Source of the DNA: Motilimonas pumila
GTDB taxonomy: Bacteria; Pseudomonadota; Gammaproteobacteria; Enterobacterales; CBDFNC01
Direction of reading: 5' to 3'
Length of the DNA: 38,781 bases
Assembly (NCBI RefSeq): GCF_003596335.1
Contig: NZ_QZCH01000031.1
Coordinates: 1 to 38,781 of the forward strand
Shown here: piece by piece, positions 17,938 to 26,598 of the stretch
Layout of the letters: every line of letters begins with the position of its first letter
How positions within the stretch are numbered: the first letter of the stretch is position 1
Made by a program: the position numbers and the translations under genes
Notes under the pieces: generated by a model
The model's input: only the letters and a program-made list of their open reading frames with translations
Database searches by the model: none
What the model was told of the DNA's origin: nothing

Positions 17938-18498
17938 ATGAATATTTTAATGATTAACCAGGACGTATTGCAGGTTTACGAACAGAAACAACAAGTAGAA
18001 AACTTAACCACTTGCCAAGTAATGGTGGCGCAACACTTATACGACGCCATCGACTGGTTAATGTGCAGTGAAAGCGAGCCTGACTGCATCGTCGTGAATA
18101 GCTCGATTCACGGCTTTCATAAACTGTCACAACAACTCGCTACTATCAGCGCTATTAGTCCCGTACCTATCGTCGTATTTAGTCCTGTGCAATCCAATAC
18201 CGCTGCGCAGCTTTATACCGAACTACAACATCAAGGTATTAAGCAAGTTAAACTGATCAACCAACCTTTTTCGCAACCCGTATTCGAAAATACCATTTCC
18301 CAATGGGCTGAAGAGGTTAAAAGTCAATCTGTGCAATCGAACTCGCGTTTGACGTCATGGGGTTCAGCCATCACTTTTCAAGCTAAAGGCAAGGTCACAA
18401 CCAAAGCGGCGCAGCATAAACAAACATCGAAGCACAATAACGAGTTAACCAACCCCATCTCTATATTACTTAATTTCACGAAACAATGGCTGCATTAA
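17938..18498 (+). CDS. Stand-alone degenerate (pseudo-)receiver domain protein
   Basis: 186 residues from the ATG at 17938, which has AGGAG six bases upstream (an ATG at 17917 lies before that box). Residues 1-125 follow the CheY-like pattern strand by strand: NILMINQD (strand 1), PDCIVVN then Gly59 (strand 3 and loop), VPIVVFS (strand 4) and VKLINQPF (strand 5). The phosphorylation residues are changed. The acidic pair is Asn7/Gln8, the phospho-acceptor Asp is Asn54, the switch Thr is Ser82 and the conserved Lys before Pro-Phe is Gln109. A 60-residue Ser/Lys/Thr-rich tail replaces an output domain. Probably a phosphorylation-independent interaction module; the partner is unknown. The receiver match is my reading of the pattern, not a database hit. 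Confidence 0.6.
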   Translation: MNILMINQDVLQVYEQKQQVENLTTCQVMVAQHLYDAIDWLMCSESEPDCIVVNSSIHGFHKLSQQLATISAISPVPIVVFSPVQSNTAAQLYTELQHQGIKQVKLINQPFSQPVFENTISQWAEEVKSQSVQSNSRLTSWGSAITFQAKGKVTTKAAQHKQTSKHNNELTNPISILLNFTKQWLH

Positions 18499-18658
18499 TC
18501 TTTGATGGCAACCCTCATAATACAGGGCTATCGAACAAGCATCTTGGTTTCGGTTTCGGACTGTTTACACCACTAAAGAGACGGATTGTATTTAACAGCG
18601 CGTGAGAGCTAAGATGCCATAAAAAAAGCATGCTTAAACTTTAAACTGAAGGAAAAGA

Positions 18659-18781
18659 ATGAAACACTTCTTATTAATAAGTTGCTTAATTGCACTAAGC
18701 GGTTACAGCTTGGAAAGCGAACAGCCGTATATCCAGCCGCCGCATTCACAAGGGGAAATCAAGCAACAAGTGTATTTTTAA
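18659..18781 (+). CDS. Small secreted peptide, 40 residues
   Basis: ATG at 18659 is preceded by GAAGGAAAAGA, a usable ribosome binding site. The product opens MKHFLLISCLIALSGYSLES: two positive or polar residues, a hydrophobic core and a small-residue region, as in a signal peptide. About 20 residues follow (EQPYIQPPHSQGEIKQQVYF), rich in Pro and Gln. A Cys at position 9 is too early for a normal lipobox. I know no family for it. It stands alone between the pseudo-receiver gene and the convergent OmpA-like gene. Small size leaves real doubt. Confidence 0.45.
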   Translation: MKHFLLISCLIALSGYSLESEQPYIQPPHSQGEIKQQVYF

Positions 18782-18826
18782 TATGTCCCCATGGCCATTC
18801 TTGATGATGTCAGTTTTAATCCAATA

Positions 18827-19540
18827 CTACCAAGCTGAGGCCGCCTCATCTTCACTGTCACTTAACACGCTGCTTTCTTGTTGCGATGTATTACCTTGAT
18901 GCGCTTTAATCACAAACTCCGTACGACGGTTTTGACGACGCTGAGACTCAGTTTCATTTCCTGCTACGGGTTTATCAAAGCCATTAGCAACAATGCTTAG
19001 TTGGCTAGCGTCGACACCTTTAACAATCAGGTACTCAAGAGCTGAATTCGCCCGCTTTTGAGAAAGCGTGAGGTTATACTCGGCACTCCCTACAGTATCG
19101 GTATTCCCTTGCACTTCTATCGCAATGTTGGCAAAGGCGCTAGCTCCCATCACACAGTCTAATTGAGATTTCATCGCCGCCGTTAAGCGCCATTGATTGG
19201 TGGCAAAATAAATCGGCGTAAAACTAAATACTTGACCATCTAAAGCATGGACATATTGCTCACACTCAGGCTCGACTTCTGCAAATGCTTGACGCACTTT
19301 GACTTTATGGGAAGCAACAATAGGCGCTTGATAACGCGGTGCAATATCTTGATCTGGCTCAGTCTGCACTTGGTGCTCAACAAAACAGCCCCGCTCATCA
19401 ACTAAACTGCCGGCAACAGTATCAGAACACTCATCATTTGCGTAAGCAACACCGTCACGGTCAAAATCAGGCCCCGAACTACAGCCTTGCAACGCGCTCG
19501 CCAATAAAGCGACAAACAATAGTGAAGAAAATCGACTCAT
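18827..19540 (-). CDS. OmpA-family outer-membrane lipoprotein
   Basis: 237 residues from the ATG at 19540; an ATG 15 bases upstream is part of the leader. The signal peptide ends in the lipobox LQGC (Cys20), so the mature protein should be lipidated. PDFDRDGVAYANDECSDT (about 24-41) resembles a thrombospondin type 3 calcium-binding repeat, as in OprF-like proteins. Residues about 115-225 are an OmpA/MotB peptidoglycan-binding domain: VQGNTDTVGSAEYNLTLSQKRA, then NGFDKPVA and RRQNRRTEFVI. It probably tethers the outer membrane to peptidoglycan from the periplasmic face. No beta-barrel segment is present. Monocistronic. Confidence 0.92.
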   Translation of the reverse strand: MSRFSSLLFVALLASALQGCSSGPDFDRDGVAYANDECSDTVAGSLVDERGCFVEHQVQTEPDQDIAPRYQAPIVASHKVKVRQAFAEVEPECEQYVHALDGQVFSFTPIYFATNQWRLTAAMKSQLDCVMGASAFANIAIEVQGNTDTVGSAEYNLTLSQKRANSALEYLIVKGVDASQLSIVANGFDKPVAGNETESQRRQNRRTEFVIKAHQGNTSQQESSVLSDSEDEAASAW

Positions 19541-19641
19541 GGTACATCCCTGCATGATAAAACTTGATTCACACTCATAATAAAGAATGAAATCATCTCA
19601 TATTTCTTTTCTAACAGTAAGTTCGAACACGCAGTAGTTAC

Positions 19642-19673
19642 GGGCAGTTCAAAGTTAATACTTTTCACTGCCC
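19642..19673. repeat. Interrupted hairpin after the symporter gene
   Basis: GGGCAGT/ACTGCCC (19642-19648 and 19667-19673) encloses a second stem AAAGT/ACTTT with a TAAT loop, the two separated by TC/TC internal mismatches. It lies 28 bases past the symporter stop codon on the minus strand. There is no T-run, so termination by it is uncertain. Confidence 0.5.
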
Positions 19674-19701
19674 ACGATATGAACAAAGAAGGGTTAAAGG
19701 A

Positions 19702-21123
19702 TTAGTTGTTATTTTTCTTGTCGAACCAGATACCGGTTTCTAAGCCTGACTTCAACTCCGGATGCTCATTGGCATCAAAGCTTGGTACTTGACCACTATC
19801 TAGTTGACGATTGTAATCTCGGGCCAATTTGATGACCACGCCAGATAACAATAGAATCGCAATAATGTTAATCACGCCCATCAAGCCCATGGAGACATCA
19901 GCCAACGCCCACACTAACGGCACATCGGCCGTTGCTCCCCAGAGCACCATGGCTAATACACAAATACGAAATACAGTTAATCCGGCTTTGTGATTGTGCT
20001 CTAGGAAAATCAGGTTGGTTTCCGCATACGAGTAATTGGCAACAATAGAAGTAAAGGCAAAGAAGAAAATGGCAATGGCGATAAAAATGGCGCCCCAATC
20101 ACCCACTTGCGATACTAAAGCTACCTGAGTCAGTTGAATGCTGGTCACCCCAGATCCCGGCTCTAGCTGGCCAGAAAGCAAAATGATGGCCGCCGTTGCG
20201 GTACAAATGATGATGGTATCGATAAATACCCCTAGCATTTGCACGTAACCTTGAGATGCAGGGTGCGGCGGGTATGGTGTTGCTGTTGCCGCAGCATTCG
20301 CAGCGCTACCCATACCAGCTTCATTGGAAAACATGCCGCGTTTCACCCCATTCATAATGGCAGCCCCTAATGCGCCAGCTCCCGCTTCTTGCAAGCCAAA
20401 AGCAGACTGAAAAATCATAGCGAACATCGCCGGTAGCTCACTGAGGTTCATCGCTACCACTATCAGCGCAATTGCCAAATAAACCACTGCCATGGTGGGC
20501 ACAACCAACTCAGCAAACTTGGCGATAGTCCTAAGACCACCGAAGATAATCAATGCAGATAACATCGCGATGGCGTAGCCCACATAAGTCTTCTCAAAGC
20601 CAAACGCGGTTTCCATTGATTGCGCGATAGCTCCCGCTTGCACGGCATTAAAGACGAGGCCAAACGCGATAATCAAAAAGACTGAAAAAAGCACTCCCAT
20701 CCAGCGCTTATTCAAGCCTTTTTCCATGTAATACGCAGGGCCACCACGGTAATTGCCATCATCATCGGTCACTTTATAGAGCTGCGCCAACGAGCTTTCA
20801 GCAAAACTGGTCGCCATGCCAATTATGGCGATAACCCACATCCAAAACACTGCACCTGGGCCCCCTAAGTAAATAGCGACCGCCACCCCCCCCATGTTAC
20901 CAACGCCTACACGAGCGGCTAAACTTGTGGATAAAGCTTGGAACGATGAAATGCCAGCCTTGTCTGATTTGCGACTGTTTTTTAGAACAGAAAATGTGTG
21001 GCCAAAATGGCGAAATTGAATAAAACCTAAGCGCACCGTAAAAAATATGCCCGCCCCAATGAGCAATACGATCAGTACGTACCCCCATAAAAAGCCACTT
21101 AACCCATTAACTAATTCGTTCAT
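19702..21123 (-). CDS. Sodium:alanine/amino-acid symporter (AGCS family)
   Basis: 473 residues, about eleven membrane segments, inner membrane. The start ATG at 21123 has GAGAGG five bases upstream; an in-frame GTG two codons earlier is possible but less likely. Family signatures are ALSTSLAARVGVGNMGGVA (about 65-83), the GGPGAVFWMW segment and NEAGMGSAANAAATATPYPPHPASQG. The family imports alanine or glycine with Na+; the exact substrate cannot be read from the sequence. A C-terminal cytosolic tail ends in Lys/Asn. A short AT-rich dyad (21183-21204) lies in its upstream region. Confidence 0.93.
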   Translation of the reverse strand: MNELVNGLSGFLWGYVLIVLLIGAGIFFTVRLGFIQFRHFGHTFSVLKNSRKSDKAGISSFQALSTSLAARVGVGNMGGVAVAIYLGGPGAVFWMWVIAIIGMATSFAESSLAQLYKVTDDDGNYRGGPAYYMEKGLNKRWMGVLFSVFLIIAFGLVFNAVQAGAIAQSMETAFGFEKTYVGYAIAMLSALIIFGGLRTIAKFAELVVPTMAVVYLAIALIVVAMNLSELPAMFAMIFQSAFGLQEAGAGALGAAIMNGVKRGMFSNEAGMGSAANAAATATPYPPHPASQGYVQMLGVFIDTIIICTATAAIILLSGQLEPGSGVTSIQLTQVALVSQVGDWGAIFIAIAIFFFAFTSIVANYSYAETNLIFLEHNHKAGLTVFRICVLAMVLWGATADVPLVWALADVSMGLMGVINIIAILLLSGVVIKLARDYNRQLDSGQVPSFDANEHPELKSGLETGIWFDKKNNN

Positions 21124-21400
21124 CAACACCTCTCATGATTAGTGAGATCCACTCTCCAGTGTTAGATCTTTAATTTTATATACTTAAATTATATTTAATT
21201 TAAGCATATTAAGAATAAAAATTCCTGATGGATATCAAACCGCCAAAATATTCATAAAAATATGAGTAAGCTCACAGCGCGCTCGCTCAAAGCAGCAAAA
21301 TAGGCTGATTCAGCGGCTTATTCAGCAGACTGTCATTGTATATTCACACTGAGTATGGCAAATATGTAAAAAATTAATAAGTAACGCACTAGGTAAGGAT

Positions 21401-22360
21401 ATGAGTGATTTATTAAGCCAACTCAAAGCAATGACCAGCGTTGTCGCTGACACTGGTGACATTGAGGCCATTAAACAGCATCAACCGGAAGATGCCACAA
21501 CCAACCCTTCGTTGTTGCTTAAAGCTGCAGCGCTTAGCCAGTACCAACCACTGCTCAAGGAGTCGCTCGAACTGGCAAAACAAAGCCAAAGCGAGCCCGG
21601 CGCAATTATTACAGATGCCTGTGATTGGCTAGCAGTCAAAATTGGCACCGAAATACTGGGTACAATTCCAGGTAAAGTTTCAACCGAGGTCGACGCAAGA
21701 TTATCGTTTGATACGCAAGCAACGGTAAAAAAAGCGCACAAACTGGTTGCGATGTATGAAAGCTTAGGAATTGATAAGTCGAGAATTTTGATAAAAATTG
21801 CCAGTACCTGGCAAGGTATCAAAGCTGCAGAACAGCTACAGCAAGCCGGTATCAACTGCAACTTAACCCTGTTATTTAATTTTGCTCAGGCGAGATCCGC
21901 CGCAGAAGCTGGCGCGTATCTCATTTCACCTTTTGTTGGCCGTATCTTAGATTGGTATAAAGCCAATACCGACAAAACCCAATACAGTCCAGAGGAAGAC
22001 CCTGGAGTTGTATCCGTCACTGAGATATACGAGTACTACAAAAGTCATGGTTACGACACTGTGGTAATGGGCGCAAGTTTCAGAAATACCGATGAAATTT
22101 TAGCGCTTGCCGGGTGTGACAAATTAACTATAGGACCTGATTTATTGCTACAGCTGTCACAGCAAACCGGCGAACTTAGCGCTAAGCTGATTAACAAAGG
22201 TGTAACAAAAACTAAGCCAGCGCCGCTGAGCGAAAGCGAGTTTTTATGGCAACTAAACCAAGATGCTATGGCAGTAGAAAAGCTAGCGCAAGGTATCCGA
22301 GCTTTTGCAGTTGATCAAGAAAAATTAGAGCAATTGTTGAGCACACAACTTTATAAATAA
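21401..22360 (+). CDS. tal: Transaldolase
   Basis: 319 residues, collinear with E. coli TalB. It transfers a dihydroxyacetone unit between sedoheptulose-7-phosphate and glyceraldehyde-3-phosphate. The Schiff-base lysine is Lys132 in [12 protein letters not shown]; Asp17 (VVADTGD) is the conserved catalytic acid. [11 protein letters not shown] and [12 protein letters not shown] are other signatures. AAGGA lies very close to the ATG, and an AGG further upstream gives better spacing. The gene stands alone, about 12 kb from tkt, and no intrinsic terminator was found in the 185 bases after it. Confidence 0.98.
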   Translation: MSDLLSQLKAMTSVVADTGDIEAIKQHQPEDATTNPSLLLKAAALSQYQPLLKESLELAKQSQSEPGAIITDACDWLAVKIGTEILGTIPGKVSTEVDARLSFDTQATVKKAHKLVAMYESLGIDKSRILIKIASTWQGIKAAEQLQQAGINCNLTLLFNFAQARSAAEAGAYLISPFVGRILDWYKANTDKTQYSPEEDPGVVSVTEIYEYYKSHGYDTVVMGASFRNTDEILALAGCDKLTIGPDLLLQLSQQTGELSAKLINKGVTKTKPAPLSESEFLWQLNQDAMAVEKLAQGIRAFAVDQEKLEQLLSTQLYK

Positions 22361-22545
22361 GGAGTCGTCGAACCTAAATTGTCGCCAGCCCGACTGCCAT
22401 GACACAGCATGGGGCATGGATTGAATAATTAACACGCAGCCAAAAAGTGACAAATTAATATTGCCTTAACACGACTGAAATAATTTAATTTTACTTTGCT
22501 AAGGGCTGTAAATAATTAAATGTCATTCAAAAAGAGGACGTTGAT

Positions 22546-22719
22546 ATGGACGAGCTTGATATTAACATGACACCTAGCGTAGATACCCCTACTCGCGGCA
22601 AAAGCAAACAAAAGCGCTGCTGGCGAGAGATTGAGGCGATAAAGGAAAAACAACGCCTACGTAAAGAACTGATGGATATTGATCCCATTTTTGATGAGCT
22701 AGCGACCGACGAATTTTGA
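22546..22719 (+). CDS. Small DUF3545-like protein
   Basis: 57 residues. GAGG lies eight bases upstream of the ATG, and a strong terminator starts six bases after the stop codon, so this is a complete small transcription unit. The centre, KRCWREIEAIKEKQRLRKEL, is a basic helix followed by an acidic end (DIDPIFDELATDEF). This pattern matches my memory of the DUF3545 family of short gammaproteobacterial proteins of unknown function. No signal peptide. The family name is from recall. Confidence 0.75.
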   Translation: MDELDINMTPSVDTPTRGKSKQKRCWREIEAIKEKQRLRKELMDIDPIFDELATDEF

Positions 22720-22724
22720 AACAA

Positions 22725-22753
22725 AAAACGAGTGCTAATGCACTCGTTTTTTT
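22725..22753. terminator. Terminator after the small DUF3545-like gene (usable both ways)
   Basis: AAAACGAGTGC/GCACTCGTTTT (22725-22735 and 22740-22750), TAAT loop, followed by a seven-T run on the plus strand and an A-run on the other side. It lies between convergent genes (plus-strand small gene and minus-strand yaaA) and can serve both. Confidence 0.88.
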
Positions 22754-22816
22754 CTACTGCTTATCGTACATCACAATAACAACCCCATTTACATGGTTTC
22801 ACCTTCCTTCAAGGCG

Positions 22817-23590
22817 TTATTGCTCATCCCGTTTAAACACTAGCTCAAAAGGCGTCGAGTCTATTTCTGAGAAAAAATAGCCATCTACATCAAATTGCTT
22901 CAATTGAGCTACCGAAGTAATACGGTTTTGAATAATGTAACGAGCCATTAAGCCGCGGGCTTTTTTGGCGTAGAAGCTAATTACTTTATATTGACCGTTT
23001 TTATTATCTTTAAATACAGGAGTAATAAGCTTACCGGTAAGTTGTTTAAACTTCACCGCTTTGAAATATTCATTGGATGCCAAGTTCACTAACAACTGGT
23101 CACCTTGCTCAGCGAGAGCGTGATTGACCGCATTGGTAATTTGCTCGCCCCAAAACTCGTACAAGTTTTTGCCCTTACCATTGTCAAGTTTTGTGCCCAT
23201 TTCAAGGCGATATGGCTGCATTAAATCTAAAGGTTTCAATAGGCCATATAGACCAGACAGCATGCGTAAATGCTGCTGCGCGTAAGCAAAGTCGTGCTCT
23301 GAGAATGAGGCCGCGTCTAAACCTGTGTACACGTCACCTTTAAAAGCCAAAATGGCTTGGCGAGCATTGTCGGTGGTGGGCGTGATTTGCCACTGCTCAA
23401 AACGGGCCGCATTAAGACCCGCTAACTTATCACTGATTTTCATTAATTTGCTGATGTCCGCCGGGGTCAGCTGACGACAACGTTCAATTAACTCAGCACT
23501 TTGCGAAATAAAGTCTGGCATTGAGTGCTGCGCGGTGGCTAAAGGCGACTCATAATCTAAGGTTTTGGCAGGGGATACAAGAACTAACAT
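22817..23590 (-). CDS. yaaA: Peroxide stress resistance protein YaaA
   Basis: 257 residues from the ATG at 23590, exactly the E. coli length, with GGAG six bases upstream. Upstream in-frame ATGs would extend it into the pilU terminator. [62 protein letters not shown] and [16 protein letters not shown] are the family signatures. In E. coli YaaA lowers free iron and limits DNA and protein damage during peroxide stress, and its production is OxyR-dependent. No OxyR site was identified here because the gene starts only 24 bases past the pilU terminator. Confidence 0.97.
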   Translation of the reverse strand: MLVLVSPAKTLDYESPLATAQHSMPDFISQSAELIERCRQLTPADISKLMKISDKLAGLNAARFEQWQITPTTDNARQAILAFKGDVYTGLDAASFSEHDFAYAQQHLRMLSGLYGLLKPLDLMQPYRLEMGTKLDNGKGKNLYEFWGEQITNAVNHALAEQGDQLLVNLASNEYFKAVKFKQLTGKLITPVFKDNKNGQYKVISFYAKKARGLMARYIIQNRITSVAQLKQFDVDGYFFSEIDSTPFELVFKRDEQ

Positions 23591-23615
23591 AGCGCTCCAC
23601 TCAAGCATTAGGGAC

Positions 23616-23649
23616 AAAAAAGCCCTGTTTAGAAAAAGCTAAACAGGGC
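23616..23649 (-). terminator. Terminator of the pilT-pilU unit
   Basis: GCCCTGTTTAG/CTAAACAGGGC (23622-23632 and 23639-23649), a perfect 11-base stem with a 6-base loop. It is followed on the minus strand by a T-run (A-run 23616-23621). It lies 42 bases past the pilU stop codon and just before the yaaA start. Confidence 0.92.
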
Positions 23650-23690
23650 CATCACTTTATAGCAGGCGCAGTGTGCCTGTCTAGATAAGG

Positions 23691-24800
23691 CTACATATCA
23701 ACGGTAACATCATCCATCAAACCTGAGCTCATGGCGTCACTGCCCTGCAGCTTAATCATCAAGCGCAGGTCATTTGGCGAATCAGCATGAGCCAGCGCCT
23801 CGGTGTAACCCACCAAGCCCTGTTGGTAGAGGTTAAACAAGGCTTGGTCAAAGGTTAGCATGCCCAGTTCATTTGACTTAGACATGATGCCTTTTAGCTC
23901 ATGCAGCTCACCTTTACGTATGGTATCGCCGACCAACGGCGTATTCAGCATGATTTCAAATGCACCGCGACGACTATTACCATCTTGGGTAGGGATTAAC
24001 TGCTGCGCGACCACACAACGCAAGTTCACCGACAAATCAAATAAAAACTGACGCTGCATGTCTTCTGGCACTAAGTGCAAAATACGGTCAAGTGCTTGGT
24101 TAGCGTTGTTGGCGTGCAAGGTAGCCATACATAAGTGACCCGTTTCCGCAAACGCAATCGCAAACTCCATGGTTTCGCGGGTTCGGATCTCACCCAGTAA
24201 GATAACGTCTGGCGCTTGACGCAGCGAGTTTTTCAGTGCCATCTCAAACGACTCAGTATCTAGGCCAACTTCACGCTGAGTGATAATAGAGCGGCCGTGT
24301 TGATGAACAAATTCGATGGGGTCTTCCACCGTAATAATATGTCCACTGGCATGCATATTGCGATAACCAATCATGGCTGCCTGCGAGGTAGACTTACCCG
24401 AGCCAGTTGCACCAACAAACAGCACCAAGCCCCGCTTTGCCATACATACTTCTTTTAGTACGGGCGGCAAATGTAATTCTTCGAACGTGGGAATGCGCAT
24501 TTCAATGCGACGAATCACCATGCCTGGCTGGTCTTTTTGGAAGAACGCACTGATACGAAAACGCCCTACTTTATCAACGTTAAACGCAAAGTTGGCCTCT
24601 TTGTCGGCGATAAATTCAGCATACTTTTCTTCCGACATGGCTTCTTTAGCCAACTCATACACTTTAGCTTCAGAGAGTGGCTCTTTTCCCGCTGATTGCA
24701 GCTGACCGTGCACCTTGATGGCTGGCGGCATGCCCACCGAGATATACACGTCTGAGCCTTTTAATCGATGCATGGCGGTTAACAGTTTTTCTAGCGTCAT
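23691..24800 (-). CDS. pilU: Type IV pilus twitching ATPase PilU
   Basis: 369 residues. It is a hexameric secretion-type ATPase that assists PilT in pilus retraction at the cytoplasmic face of the inner membrane. Walker A is GATGSGKST (130-138), the Walker B region is VILLGEIRTRET, and the His-box segments ETGHLCMATLHANNA and the Asp box VEDPIEFVHQ are present. It lacks the AIRNLIRE motif found in the neighbour, which separates PilU from PilT. It starts 11 bases after the pilT stop codon, and a terminator follows, so pilT-pilU form one unit. Confidence 0.95.
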   Translation of the reverse strand: MTLEKLLTAMHRLKGSDVYISVGMPPAIKVHGQLQSAGKEPLSEAKVYELAKEAMSEEKYAEFIADKEANFAFNVDKVGRFRISAFFQKDQPGMVIRRIEMRIPTFEELHLPPVLKEVCMAKRGLVLFVGATGSGKSTSQAAMIGYRNMHASGHIITVEDPIEFVHQHGRSIITQREVGLDTESFEMALKNSLRQAPDVILLGEIRTRETMEFAIAFAETGHLCMATLHANNANQALDRILHLVPEDMQRQFLFDLSVNLRCVVAQQLIPTQDGNSRRGAFEIMLNTPLVGDTIRKGELHELKGIMSKSNELGMLTFDQALFNLYQQGLVGYTEALAHADSPNDLRLMIKLQGSDAMSSGLMDDVTVDM

Positions 24801-24811
24801 AATGCTTGCTC

Positions 24812-25846
24812 CTAGAAAGTGTTTTTATCCGCAGCCTTTGCCGCAGCGTCAACGTGTGAAACTTGGCCAGTATTTACCAATTGGCGTAAACACTGATCCA
24901 GCGTTTGCATACCGTGGGTCATACCGGTTTGAATCACCGAGTACATTTGTGCAATCTTATCTTCACGGATAAGGTTACGAATCGCCGGTATACCCATCAT
25001 AATTTCATGAGCGGCGACACGGCCACCGCCATTTTTCTTCAATAGGGTTTGCGAGATTACTGCCCGTAGCGACTCTGACAACATTGAACGCACCATGTCT
25101 TTTTCTGCGCCGGGGAATACGTCAACAATACGGTCAATGGTTTTGGCTGCTGACGTGGTGTGCAAGGTGCCAAATACTAAGTGACCGGTTTCCGCTGCCG
25201 TTAATGCTAAGCGAATCGTTTCAAGGTCACGCATCTCACCCACCAGAATAACGTCGGGGTCTTCACGTAGCGCACTTCTTAATGCGGCGTCAAAACCATG
25301 GGTATCTTTGTGAACTTCACGTTGGTTAACCAAACATTTTTTATTTTGGTGCACGAATTCTATCGGATCTTCGATGGTCAGTACGTGTTTGTGGTCATTT
25401 TCATTGATGTAATCAATCATCGCCGCCAAGGTAGTTGATTTACCCGAGCCTGTCGGACCAGTAACCAATACCAGGCCACGAGGGGTGCTGGAAATGGTCT
25501 TAAATATTTCTGGCGCATTTAAATCATCAAGAGTTAATACTTCACTTGGGATGGTACGAAATACCGCACCCGCGCCACGATTTTGATTAAATGCGTTAAC
25601 ACGAAAACGCGCTAAATCAGGCACTTCAAACGAGAAATCCGTTTCAAGTTGCTCTTCAAAGTCTTTGCGCTGTTTGTCATTCATGATGTCATAAATCAAA
25701 CTGTGCACTTCTTTGTGCTCTAAGGCCGGAAGGTTAATTTTGCGTACCTCACCGTCCACACGTATCATCGGCGGCACACCGGCCGAAAGGTGTAAATCCG
25801 ACGCTTTGTGCTTGACACTAAACGCAAGTAACTCTGTAATATCCAT
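24812..25846 (-). CDS. pilT: Type IV pilus retraction ATPase PilT
   Basis: 344 residues, the normal PilT length. Walker A is GPTGSGKS (130-137), Walker B VILVGEMRD (199-207), the His box ETGHLVFGTLHTTSA (219-233) and the C-terminal AIRNLIRE (288-295), which is the hallmark needed for retraction in PilT. It powers depolymerisation of type IV pili for twitching, DNA uptake and surface attachment; the pilus genes themselves are not in the window. The start is only 26 bases from the divergent yggS start, so its promoter must overlap yggS or its leader. Confidence 0.97.
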   Translation of the reverse strand: MDITELLAFSVKHKASDLHLSAGVPPMIRVDGEVRKINLPALEHKEVHSLIYDIMNDKQRKDFEEQLETDFSFEVPDLARFRVNAFNQNRGAGAVFRTIPSEVLTLDDLNAPEIFKTISSTPRGLVLVTGPTGSGKSTTLAAMIDYINENDHKHVLTIEDPIEFVHQNKKCLVNQREVHKDTHGFDAALRSALREDPDVILVGEMRDLETIRLALTAAETGHLVFGTLHTTSAAKTIDRIVDVFPGAEKDMVRSMLSESLRAVISQTLLKKNGGGRVAAHEIMMGIPAIRNLIREDKIAQMYSVIQTGMTHGMQTLDQCLRQLVNTGQVSHVDAAAKAADKNTF

Positions 25847-25872
25847 ACACTTAAGATTCCTGTTGCAAAACT

Positions 25873-26580
25873 ATGAGCACTATTTCACAGCAACTCATTG
25901 CGGTTAAATCTCAAATCACGCTAGCAGCTTCACAAGCTGAGAGAGAGCATGATCAAATTAAATTATTAGCCGTGAGTAAAACCAAACCGGCGGCAGATGT
26001 CAAAGCTGCTTATCAAGCAGGACAACGCCAGTTCGGCGAAAACTATGTTCAAGAAGGGGTGGATAAAATCCTCGCCCTCGCCAGTGATCCTGACATCATT
26101 GAACCGGTAGAGTGGCACTTTATTGGCCCTCTGCAATCAAACAAAACGCGGCTTGTGGCAGAGCATTTTGATTGGGTTCAGAGCATTGACCGAGATAAAA
26201 TTGCCCAACGCTTGAATGATCAGCGACCTGCTGAGTTACCACCATTGAATGTCTGCTTACAGGTTAATATTAGCGGAGAAGCCACCAAGTCGGGAACCAC
26301 TTTATCTCAGGTTGTTGACCTAGCTTCACAAGTAAATACATTACCACGGTTAAAACTGCGTGGCATCATGGCTATTCCAGCAAAAACTTCTGACCAAACG
26401 GCATTAAACAACAGCTTTCAACAGCTGCATCAGTTATATTTGCAACTGCAACGCAATTATCCCAGCATGGACACCTTGTCAATGGGAATGACAGGTGACA
26501 TGCAAGCGGCCATTCTGGCTGGCAGTACCATGGTGCGAGTTGGCACAGCCATCTTTGGCGCCCGTGATTACCAGAACTAA
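25873..26580 (+). CDS. yggS: Pyridoxal-phosphate homeostasis protein (YggS/PROSC family)
   Basis: 235 residues. Single-domain alanine-racemase-like barrel that binds pyridoxal phosphate on Lys36 (LLAVSKTKPA). HFIGPLQSNKT, SIDR and LSMGMTGDMQAAILAGSTMVRVGTAIFG are the family signatures, the last being the phosphate-binding end. It has no known catalytic activity and maintains vitamin B6 and amino-acid balance. It diverges from pilT and heads a tight plus-strand run with proC. No clear ribosome binding site precedes the ATG. Confidence 0.96.
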   Translation: MSTISQQLIAVKSQITLAASQAEREHDQIKLLAVSKTKPAADVKAAYQAGQRQFGENYVQEGVDKILALASDPDIIEPVEWHFIGPLQSNKTRLVAEHFDWVQSIDRDKIAQRLNDQRPAELPPLNVCLQVNISGEATKSGTTLSQVVDLASQVNTLPRLKLRGIMAIPAKTSDQTALNNSFQQLHQLYLQLQRNYPSMDTLSMGMTGDMQAAILAGSTMVRVGTAIFGARDYQN

Positions 26581-26598
26581 CATAAAACAGAGAACATG

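Noticed and set aside
21183..21204. AT-rich dyad CTTAAATT/AATTTAAG upstream of the symporter gene as an operator
   Set aside because: Low-complexity AT sequence makes such dyads likely by chance, and no known operator is matched.
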